Part shown: positions 54,416 to 61,982 of the stretch, in pieces | Layout of the letters: the number at the start of each line of letters is the position of its first letter | How positions within the stretch are numbered: position 1 is the stretch's first letter | DNA from: Bacteroidaceae bacterium | GTDB taxonomy: Bacteria; Bacteroidota; Bacteroidia; Bacteroidales; Bacteroidaceae | NCBI GenBank assembly: GCA_017529865.1 | Contig: JAFXNA010000001.1 | Coordinates: 87,212 to 151,211, forward strand | Length of the DNA: 64,000 nt | Reading direction: 5' to 3' | Notes under the pieces: generated by a model | Databases searched by the model: none | The model's input: only the letters and a program-made list of their open reading frames with translations | What the model was told of the DNA's origin: nothing | Translations under genes and position numbers: made by a program

Positions 54416-54471
54416 CTCTCCCCCTACGTTCGGCCTGAGCTCACGTCGAAGGCGGGGGAGTTGGAGAGGGG
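54416..54471. repeat. Intergenic CT/GA-rich palindromic element
   Basis: CTCTCCCCC (54416-54424) and GGGGGAG (54454-54460) plus GGAGAGGGG (54463-54471) flank an inner TTCG...CGAA inverted repeat (54429-54432 and 54447-54450) around GAGCTC. It occupies most of the 95-bp gap between the glycosyltransferase and pepM. It could act as an attenuator in the transcript. It is related in composition to the elements at 24428 and 55021. Confidence 0.68.
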
Positions 54472-54474
54472 CTT

Positions 54475-55704
54475 TTATACAACTCTCTCGTACACTTCCT
54501 CCACTTTCTTTGCCAATGTCTCTGGATGAAATTTCTCCTGTGCATACTTCCGCCCATTTTCTATCATCTGGTTGCGTAGCACGTCATCCGTCAGAATCTT
54601 GACGATTCCATCGCGGATTTCCTCCACGTTTCGAGGATCTACTTGTAGCGAACCAGGTCCTCCTGCCTCTGGCAGACTGCTCGTGTTGCTGGTCAGCACC
54701 GGACAGCCGGAAAGTAAAGCCTCCACAACAGGAAGTCCAAACCCTTCATAGAAAGAAGGATAGAGGAACATGGTTGCGTTGGTATACAACTGCTTCAAGC
54801 TCTCACTATCAATCGCTGTAGCCCACTGAAACAAATGCCCTATATGGTGCTCAGCAATGTATTGTTCCACCTCACGCTTATAGTTTCCGCCCCCACCTAC
54901 AATCGTCAGAGGCAGTTGCAAATCAGCAGGCAGCAACTCCATCGCCTTCACGATTCCCAACAGATTTTTCCTCGAATTCACCGAGCCAACATACAGCATG
55001 TAGGGAACCATGGAACCTGAAACCCCTCTCTTATTCAATGGTCTTTGCACCCCTTTCGGTTCCCCCGTTATCGGGGGACAGAAACCCCCAAGGGAAGAGG
55101 ATTCAAAGCAACAAGAATCCCCCTCCTTGGGAGGGGTTAGGGGAGGTTCTAGTGCTTCCCTTTCATAATACACCTTATTCACTGGCTGATACACCACACT
55201 GATCTTCTCCTCCGGCACATCATAGAATCGGATGATATCCGCCTTGGTGCTCTCGCTGATAGCAATGATGTGACTGGCATGCCGACAGGCGTACTTCCAT
55301 TTTCGGTCGTAAATCATCCGGTCGTGCCATCGATACATATCCGGGAACGTATGAAATGCCACATCGTGAATCGTTACCACAGATGGAATGCGCCGACGCT
55401 CCAATCCTACTGGCAATTCGTTGCTCAATCCATGAAAAAGGTCGATTTCATCGTTCTTCAGCGCACTTGCCATTCCGTAAGTACGCCACAAGCTGCCCTT
55501 CATCATACCCGTAGGTACAATGGTGCGACATCCCTCCATCTCCAGATAAGGCATCGTCACCTGGTTCCTCGTCACCTTAGGACTATACAACAGATACTGA
55601 TGCTCAGGGACATACGTTGTCAGTATGTCAATCATCGTTCGGCTATAGTTTCCCAACCCCGTGAAGTTGTTAAATAGCCTCTTGGCATCATATCCTATCT
55701 TCAT
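54475..55704 (-). CDS. GT4 family glycosyltransferase carrying an in-frame repeat insertion
   Basis: A 409-residue GT-B enzyme: MKIGYDAKRLFNNFTGLGNY at the start (ATG 55704, 19 bp after the -7 element), the junction MLYVGSVNSRKNLLGIV, and the EX7E-type region FLYPSFYEGFGLPVVEALLSG near 320. Residues about 186-228 (PPLTPPKEGDSCCFESSS through PLNKRG) are not part of the family; they are encoded by a palindromic repeat element read in frame. They fall in the linker between the two Rossmann domains, where an insertion can be tolerated. It is first in the operon with pepM, ppd and pntC, so it probably builds the phosphonate-bearing glycan. Confidence 0.88.
   Translation of the reverse strand: MKIGYDAKRLFNNFTGLGNYSRTMIDILTTYVPEHQYLLYSPKVTRNQVTMPYLEMEGCRTIVPTGMMKGSLWRTYGMASALKNDEIDLFHGLSNELPVGLERRRIPSVVTIHDVAFHTFPDMYRWHDRMIYDRKWKYACRHASHIIAISESTKADIIRFYDVPEEKISVVYQPVNKVYYEREALEPPLTPPKEGDSCCFESSSLGGFCPPITGEPKGVQRPLNKRGVSGSMVPYMLYVGSVNSRKNLLGIVKAMELLPADLQLPLTIVGGGGNYKREVEQYIAEHHIGHLFQWATAIDSESLKQLYTNATMFLYPSFYEGFGLPVVEALLSGCPVLTSNTSSLPEAGGPGSLQVDPRNVEEIRDGIVKILTDDVLRNQMIENGRKYAQEKFHPETLAKKVEEVYERVV
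55021..55150 (-). repeat. Palindromic repeat element inside the GT4 gene
   Basis: Outer arms AACCCCTC (55021-55028) and GAGGGGTT (55131-55138), an inner perfect hairpin CCCCCG-TTAT-CGGGGG (55062-55077), and a CCCCCAAGGG/CCTTGGGAGGGG pair. The roughly 130-bp element adds about 43 codons without frameshift or stop. The translated PPLTPPKEG phrase is, as I recall, frequent at odd positions in Bacteroidetes proteins. Confidence 0.75.
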
Positions 55705-55722
55705 AATCCTACAATTAGGGTG

Positions 55723-55753
55723 CAAATATACGAAATAATTGATATTTGGCAAA
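55723..55753 (-). promoter_or_regulatory. Promoter TTTG-N19-TATATTTG of the phosphonate operon
   Basis: On the minus strand TTTG (55753-55750) and TATATTTG (55730-55723) are 19 bp apart, 19 bp before the GT4 ATG at 55704. It should drive GT4-pepM-ppd-pntC-ispB-47972. The rest of the gap to 55968 shows only a short GCAAT/ATTGC inverted repeat near 55780 and no gene. Confidence 0.82.
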
Positions 55754-55968
55754 ATTGCAATGAAGAAAGTGTGATAAAAGCAATGTTTTTATTGCCGAAT
55801 ATGAGCCATTTGGGCTTTTTATTTATCCGTTTATGAAGGAAGCCCCTTGTGATTTATACCATAGCTCCCAAGAAAACTGTAATCTGCAACAATTGTAACT
55901 AACTGAGCAGAGAAGTGGTGTTGGGGTGTATCGTCAATGGAAAATATATTTTAGGCTTTAGATACATT

Positions 55969-58900
55969 CTATATCACATTAACCTTCCCGTCAATCTCTT
56001 TGACCTTTCCTTCGGATACCATTCGTTCATAAACTTTTCGAAGTGTAGCCGATATTTTCTCCCCCGTCCTCTTAAAACCATAGACTCGTGCGGTCTCTGT
56101 TATCAAGTCATCTGATGTAATACCAAAACTATGGCTTGCAATTGTTGTTAATGCGAGTATTAGTTCGTCCTCACATATATACTCAATCGGTCGGACATCA
56201 TTAGAAGAGTCAGGTATTCTAACTTTAATATTATCAAAATCTGCAAGTGTGATAAAAGAGCCATTTTCTTTTATCATATCTTTCATGTAATAATTTAGGC
56301 AATACCTAACATTCCTTCGTATCACATTTGTTGCTTTTTGATTTCCCCATAAAGGAGCAAGAATTTTGCATAATAATTCAAAATGTATTGGCTGTTGAGA
56401 TGATACGACATTAAAAATGGTCTCAATACCGTCATTTCCTCTAAGCTCATATAGTCTTTTACTTTTATAAGTGTCAAATCCATATGGATTTTTAGACATT
56501 TCATGTTCCTTCTCCTCTTCGATTTCTACTGTAATATTATTAAAGTCTTGTTTTTGTTCCGATAAATGCTCGACTGGCTTTTCAACTTCTGTTTTTAATA
56601 TAGCATCTTCTATCGCTTTAACCAATTTATCTTCTTCCGTCTTTTGGTTTTTTATCCAATCTGTAGACCATATACGATAAAGGTTCCATCCCATATCCTC
56701 CAAAACAGTTTGACGAAGACGGTCTCTTTCGCGAGCAGTCCTCGAACTATGATATGTTGCACCATCACACTCAATGCCAATAGCAAACTTCCCTTTTTGA
56801 GTAGGATGTTTGATAGCCATATCAATTCTATAGCCAGAACAGCCCACTTGGGTTACAACTTCATACCCTTTCTTAGAAAGGAAATCGTAAACGGATTCTT
56901 CAAAAGGAGAATCAAAATTCAAATCATAATTATAATCGAGTTCTTTATCTAAAGCCACAATTCCTTGCTGCGCATATTCAATATAAGAACGTAATAATTT
57001 AACACCTTCTGCGGATGTCTTATCTAAATCAATATCTGCAGCTTGTATAGAGCCAACAAGTTTAACATTATATTTTGCACGAGTTATGGCAACATTTAAT
57101 CTTCGATACCCCCCTTCACGACTTAATGGACCAAAGTTCATATACATTACACCATGATTATCTTTGGCATAGCCTATACTAAAAATAATAGTATCTCGTT
57201 CATCGCCCTGAACATTTTCAAGGTTTTTGATAAAGAATGGCTCTTCTGTACTATCTGCAAAGAAATGTTCAAAGGAACTATTTTCAAGTCTCATTTGTCT
57301 GATAGTTGCATCTACGGCATTCTGTTGAGCCTCACTAAAAGTCACAACCCCTAACGACCGATTAGGATGTTTTCTAAAGTGTTCAAAAACTAATTGAGCT
57401 ACACGTTTGGCTTCTATCATGTTGTTCTTTTTACCTCCTCTATCATAGACACCTTCTGCTACATAAACATATTCTACACCCAAATCTTGTTCTTTTTCAA
57501 TGGCAGAAGGGAAAGTAATAAGAGAGCCATTGTAGATTTTTATATTTGAGAAAGCAATTAGATGTTCATCACGACTACGATAGTGCCAAAGCAAGCTTCT
57601 TTCTGGAAGAACTGTTACCGTTTCATCAAGAATTGATTCATATGCTCCAGCATCGTTGTCATCTGCCTCATCATCGTCTATATCAAAATCATCATCATTA
57701 AGCGATGTCGCAAAAAAACTTGTTGGTGGTAACTGCTTTGTATCGCCCACTATGATAACCTGTTTCCCTCGCATAATCGCTCCGATAGCATCTTCTGTAT
57801 GAACTTGAGAAGCCTCGTCAAAAACGACCAGATCAAATTCATAGCTTTGAGCTTCAAGGAACACACTGACAGATAGAGGTGACATCATGAAGCAAGGCCT
57901 CAATGCTGGCATAAGATTTGGTATTGCCATGAACAACTTACGAAGTGGCATTATACGCCGTTGTTTATTCAGCTCGCGTTTCAATATGCCTATTTCGTCC
58001 CTAGAAGACGTTATTGTATTAAAGTCAGGAATCCTACTTATTACTCGTTCTCTAACTCTTGCTTGTGCTATTTTAAATTGTTCTTTATCTAAAGTATTGA
58101 ACTCTCGAATATTTTGTTCTTGGATTCGACTCCTAAAATCCCTAACGGCAGGGAATTGAGGAAGAATTTGGTCTAACCATAATCGATAGAAACGTTTTAA
58201 ATATGCATCCACAATATGGTCATCATTTATCAACCGTTTATCTATTTGGTCTATGTAGGGACTTAGACCCATATCTGCACATTTATTTCTAATTGACTTA
58301 TAGTCTACCCATTCTTCTAATTGGTGTTTATTGTTTTTGCATGATTCAAGCAGCTCAGACAAATCAATAAGATTGATAGATGTGAATCTTTCTTTTTCCT
58401 CAAAAAGAGAAGTGAACCAACACAATGGTTCATTAATAGAATTGGTAATTAGACTTAAGTCTTCATATGTTTTACGGCAAAAATCAACGCACGATATATC
58501 TTTACAGATTCTGGCTATTAAGTCGTTTGGCAATGAGTATGTAGTTATACAAGACTTCAGATCTTTGGCAAAACAAAGAGCATTGAATAAGTTATCCCAA
58601 TTGGTATTAATTCCATTATAGTATGAGTCAAATAACTCATGAATATAATTCTGTTTTGATATGAGGGAGTTTATGGCATTCTGATAAGAAATAAGATCAT
58701 TCAGTTCAGATATTAAAGTGTTATAACCAACCTTACCCTTTCTAAATGTTTGTATTTCATGAATTTGTTTTATGAAAGATTCTGCTACAATAATGGCGTT
58801 CTTGGAAATATCAAGTATCTTGCTAATCGTCATATTTTGCGTATCGTCAATCAGCAGAATATCAGACAATTCTTTTATCTTTTGTAATATTTGTGCTGTT

Positions 58901-61440
58901 TCGTAATCCTTCCCAAACTTGCTTATCTCTTCCAATGGAACGCTTCCGTTAAGAATTATATTTTGTAATTGAGAAGGTACTTTATTGAAGATATGTAAAA
59001 ACTGTTCAAATCGAGTTAAAGCTTCTTGCAAATCAACCCAATTTGTCGCTATCCCTTGATAATAACTTCCATAATCATTTTGGCAGGATTCTGTAATTTC
59101 ATGTATTTTATCTTTTGCTTCTGCGACCTCTTTTAGAAGATTTAATGTTTCAGAGGCAGAGTCGTAATTTAGTTTAACTCCCCCTTTTGAGAAGCCACGC
59201 AACATTTTTATGTCTTTTCTATATTGAGATTTAAAAAATCTCATAAAAGAATCATATTCTCCCCTAAAACGCTGGAGAATAGGGTAATAGTCAATATTTA
59301 GTATTTCCTTGTCGTAGCTATCCAACACCTCAGAATTAATCCGAACGTAGTTATCATGCAATTGCTGGCAAGCGATTGCAGATGCTTTAATATTACAGAA
59401 TCTATCATAATTAAACCAATCCTTGGATGGCTTAACATCCACAATAGACACTAGTTGTCTCAATTCGTTTTCAAATTCTTGCAATTCATTGAGATTTCTT
59501 GGAGAATCAAGATCTAGTGCGCTAGCAATTAATTGGGCGTCAGAAAAAACATGAGATATGGAATTGGTTCTTTCTTCAATTTTTGAAATCAGTTCCCTCA
59601 AATTGCTAATAAGCACATCTTTATCATCACAAACAAATATCGACAAAAGGCGTCTTTCATTCTCTAACAATGAATTTTGTACTTTTTTGCCATTTATTTT
59701 CAATATTTCATGAGAATACTTTTGTGTAATTGATATTTGGAGATTATTTATTAAATCTACGTCTTTTTTATACTCCTCTCCCTTTTTTTGAAGCCTATCG
59801 ATACTATCAGGAAGCCACTTTTTCGGAATTAATGGAGAATCTTTCAAGACTTTTAGAACTTTCAACAATTTGTCTCTTCCGGCAATTGTATGATTTACAG
59901 CGAGGTTCAATTCGTCATTGCACCTTGAAATACTTTCGTCAATTTTATATAATAATGGTGTTAGTTCTGTGACCTTTGAATCAATATCATGCCTTAGTTC
60001 GTTTGATAGATACTTTACTTTTGCTCCTCTCCAAACGTTTTTTTCGTAATCTTCGCTACGTTTTTCTATGGTCTTTGACAATTCGCTGAGAAGGTATCTC
60101 CTATTGTTCAATTCATTAATATCGGTTTTCTCAACATTAGGTATAGGGAAGATTATTTCTGGTACATCTTTAAGTTTTGAAAGTCTACCATTTACCTCGT
60201 AGATGGTTATATTTAAGGCAGAACAAGGGGTATGTAACTGTTCTTGATACTCATTAAGAGATTTGCGTTTCCTCTCCAAGATGTCCAACTGCGCTAGAGC
60301 TTCTTCTCTTACCTTCTTTCTGTCTATAGAGATGGAATTCGCCAAATCACGCAATATTTCCTTTTTATTAGCTTTATGACTATGCAATGTAAAACAGAAG
60401 TCTGCAAGCCCAACATTTGAAAGACGGTTATAGACGACCTGAAGTGCCGCCATCTTCTCTGATACAAATAATACTTTTCTTCCATCTGCCAAAGCCTCTG
60501 AAATAATATTTGTAATCGTCTGGCTTTTTCCTGTTCCAGGAGGGCCTTGCAGGACAAAACTCACTCCTTTTTTTGAAAGAAGAATAGCGTCTTGTTGGCT
60601 TGCGTCTGCATCAACAACTTGAAAGACATTTATGGGTCTTTCATTTTTATCGTGGTCATAATTTGTCAAACCATCTGGCATTGTGAGGGGTTCATTTTCT
60701 CCTGCTAATGCTGAGATTATCGGATGTAAGCATAGTCTTTTTTCATTCCTTTCGAGGTCTTTATACATATTTATCTTGAGGAATGATAGATTTGTTAAAT
60801 GGACTGTCCGTTCTATTGTCCAACCTTTGTTTTCAATAATCGCCCCACACTTGTCTAAGTAGTCAGAAATACTGTCTTTGGTTCCATCAAAATCTGGTAA
60901 ATGGATTCCAAAGTCATTATCCAACTTATGTAACAAAGTCGGGTTAACAACTATTTCATCTTCATGAGGCGAAAGAACATAGGGTGATGTTAACGAATCT
61001 ATTGTCAGTTTAACCGGCACAAGAACGATTGGCGAGGATAGCACATCTGTGGAATCATCTTTTTCCCTCCATTTCAACATTCCAAAAGTTAGAAATAATA
61101 TGTTGATTCCCTGTTCCTCAATAGATGTCTTAGATCTGTATCGCAAAGCCTTTAGGGTTTTCTGTAATTCTGCAAGGGTTTTGTTTGTTTCAAAATCTCC
61201 CTTAATAACAGATTCGTAAAACTCTTCTCCTTCATCGTCAATACTCACTTTCTTGGAATATGGGAAGGCCATACACTCTTCATGAACAGCGATTCTTTCA
61301 AAAATGTTTTCATAGGAAGGATGTATGATATGAACATTAGAACGTTTGCTCTCCCTGAAGTTGATAAGCCTATTCCTCTTACCAAAGTCCAACAATAGCT
61401 TCTTCCATGTTTCTATTCGATGATGCAATTTCTGTCCCAT
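55969..61440 (-). CDS. DUF4011-helicase-Vsr-DUF3320 protein, probable anti-phage effector
   Basis: An 1,823-residue cytoplasmic protein. Domains in order: DUF4011-like N-terminus (KKLLLDFGKRNRLINFRESK, residues about 10-250); UPF1-type SF1 helicase with Walker A GPPGTGKSQT near 300, a long coiled-coil insertion (about 400-1100), DEASQ near 1210, GDTKQLPP, and motif VI NVAITRAK near 1450; a Vsr/MTES_1575-like PD-(D/E)xK nuclease near 1530-1620 (YRIDMAIKHP, IECDGATYHS, GWNLYRIWSTDW); and a DUF3320-like C-terminus (about 1680-1823). All key residues appear intact. I recall this architecture being reported as a single-gene defence system (hhe), which I cannot check here. A -7 element at 61782-61775 implies a long structured leader. 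Confidence 0.85.
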   Translation of the reverse strand: MGQKLHHRIETWKKLLLDFGKRNRLINFRESKRSNVHIIHPSYENIFERIAVHEECMAFPYSKKVSIDDEGEEFYESVIKGDFETNKTLAELQKTLKALRYRSKTSIEEQGINILFLTFGMLKWREKDDSTDVLSSPIVLVPVKLTIDSLTSPYVLSPHEDEIVVNPTLLHKLDNDFGIHLPDFDGTKDSISDYLDKCGAIIENKGWTIERTVHLTNLSFLKINMYKDLERNEKRLCLHPIISALAGENEPLTMPDGLTNYDHDKNERPINVFQVVDADASQQDAILLSKKGVSFVLQGPPGTGKSQTITNIISEALADGRKVLFVSEKMAALQVVYNRLSNVGLADFCFTLHSHKANKKEILRDLANSISIDRKKVREEALAQLDILERKRKSLNEYQEQLHTPCSALNITIYEVNGRLSKLKDVPEIIFPIPNVEKTDINELNNRRYLLSELSKTIEKRSEDYEKNVWRGAKVKYLSNELRHDIDSKVTELTPLLYKIDESISRCNDELNLAVNHTIAGRDKLLKVLKVLKDSPLIPKKWLPDSIDRLQKKGEEYKKDVDLINNLQISITQKYSHEILKINGKKVQNSLLENERRLLSIFVCDDKDVLISNLRELISKIEERTNSISHVFSDAQLIASALDLDSPRNLNELQEFENELRQLVSIVDVKPSKDWFNYDRFCNIKASAIACQQLHDNYVRINSEVLDSYDKEILNIDYYPILQRFRGEYDSFMRFFKSQYRKDIKMLRGFSKGGVKLNYDSASETLNLLKEVAEAKDKIHEITESCQNDYGSYYQGIATNWVDLQEALTRFEQFLHIFNKVPSQLQNIILNGSVPLEEISKFGKDYETAQILQKIKELSDILLIDDTQNMTISKILDISKNAIIVAESFIKQIHEIQTFRKGKVGYNTLISELNDLISYQNAINSLISKQNYIHELFDSYYNGINTNWDNLFNALCFAKDLKSCITTYSLPNDLIARICKDISCVDFCRKTYEDLSLITNSINEPLCWFTSLFEEKERFTSINLIDLSELLESCKNNKHQLEEWVDYKSIRNKCADMGLSPYIDQIDKRLINDDHIVDAYLKRFYRLWLDQILPQFPAVRDFRSRIQEQNIREFNTLDKEQFKIAQARVRERVISRIPDFNTITSSRDEIGILKRELNKQRRIMPLRKLFMAIPNLMPALRPCFMMSPLSVSVFLEAQSYEFDLVVFDEASQVHTEDAIGAIMRGKQVIIVGDTKQLPPTSFFATSLNDDDFDIDDDEADDNDAGAYESILDETVTVLPERSLLWHYRSRDEHLIAFSNIKIYNGSLITFPSAIEKEQDLGVEYVYVAEGVYDRGGKKNNMIEAKRVAQLVFEHFRKHPNRSLGVVTFSEAQQNAVDATIRQMRLENSSFEHFFADSTEEPFFIKNLENVQGDERDTIIFSIGYAKDNHGVMYMNFGPLSREGGYRRLNVAITRAKYNVKLVGSIQAADIDLDKTSAEGVKLLRSYIEYAQQGIVALDKELDYNYDLNFDSPFEESVYDFLSKKGYEVVTQVGCSGYRIDMAIKHPTQKGKFAIGIECDGATYHSSRTARERDRLRQTVLEDMGWNLYRIWSTDWIKNQKTEEDKLVKAIEDAILKTEVEKPVEHLSEQKQDFNNITVEIEEEKEHEMSKNPYGFDTYKSKRLYELRGNDGIETIFNVVSSQQPIHFELLCKILAPLWGNQKATNVIRRNVRYCLNYYMKDMIKENGSFITLADFDNIKVRIPDSSNDVRPIEYICEDELILALTTIASHSFGITSDDLITETARVYGFKRTGEKISATLRKVYERMVSEGKVKEIDGKVNVI

Positions 61441-61567
61441 ATGTGAGTACTAATTATATTTATTTAATTATTGTGCGTGATTATTAAAGTAAGCAATCTT
61501 ATGATTTAGGAATATTCATAACAAAACCTCAGGACACAAAAGAAGCGCAGACAATGGCTCTTCTCTC

Positions 61568-61688
61568 GTATCGTGGGGTTCTCGCATACCTGTAACACTA
61601 GATATAAGTCATGCCCGCGCTATCGCACGGGCATCGGCTGACTTATTCAAAGTGTTACAATCGTTTAATTTGCGAGATTTCACGATAC
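61568..61688. repeat. 121-nt nested inverted repeat upstream of the helicase-nuclease gene
   Basis: Five paired blocks fold into one long arm: GTATCGTG/CACGATAC (61568-61575, 61681-61688), TCTCGCA/TGCGAGA (61580-61586, 61671-61677), TGTAACACT/AGTGTTACA (61591-61599, 61651-61659), ATAAGTC/GACTTAT (61604-61610, 61640-61646) and ATGCCCG/CGGGCAT (61611-61617, 61628-61634), with a 10-nt apex. There are 38 perfect pairs. It could be an RNA element in the leader of the 55969-61440 gene, a stand-alone ncRNA, or a MITE-like DNA element. No transposase or clear target duplication is seen. Confidence 0.85.
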
Positions 61689-61774
61689 ACTGAATAAATA
61701 GCTGATGCTATTATTTAACCACTAAATTCCACTCCGCCTGCTCTCACCAGAACATGGGTGGCGAAGTTCAGTTG

Positions 61775-61782
61775 CAAAGATA
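61775..61782 (-). promoter_or_regulatory. -7 element TATCTTTG upstream of the nested inverted repeat
   Basis: TATCTTTG on the minus strand. Transcription from it would pass through the 121-nt hairpin and give a leader of about 330 nt before the ATG at 61440. No exact -33 is seen in the AT-rich repeat tract upstream. Confidence 0.5.
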
Positions 61783-61786
61783 ATAA

Positions 61787-61822
61787 TTAATGCATAATTC
61801 ATAATGCATAATTCATAATTAT
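61787..61822. repeat. AATTCATAATGCAT repeat tract
   Basis: Alternating AATTCATAAT and TGCATAATTCATAA words; complementary to the ATTATGAATTATGA tract at 46328-46358. Together with the inverted repeat, the promoter and the terminator it accounts for most of the 542-bp gap 61441-61982, in which I see no gene. Confidence 0.6.
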
Positions 61823-61890
61823 TTGTGAATTTCCTATGTTTTTCTGGTCAATATCCTCCGTTTTTCTTATTTTGCTTGCCAAGTGGGTAC

Positions 61891-61925
61891 AAAAATCCCT
61901 CGCGAGCTTCACAGCCAGCGAGGGA
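61891..61925 (-). terminator. Terminator of the AlbA_2-domain gene
   Basis: On the minus strand TCCCTCGC (61925-61918) pairs with GCGAGGGA (61903-61896), followed by TTTTTGTACC. It lies 58 bp after the stop of the 61983-63398 gene. Confidence 0.8.
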
Positions 61926-61982
61926 ATTGCTTTTTGTTCTTATAATATAATCCTAATCCTTATTCTTGATTATTGTCCTCAA

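Noticed and set aside
61568..61688. Insertion sequence end or intact transposon
   Set aside because: No transposase gene, no matching flanking direct repeats; only the palindrome itself is seen, so I list it as a repeat of unknown nature.
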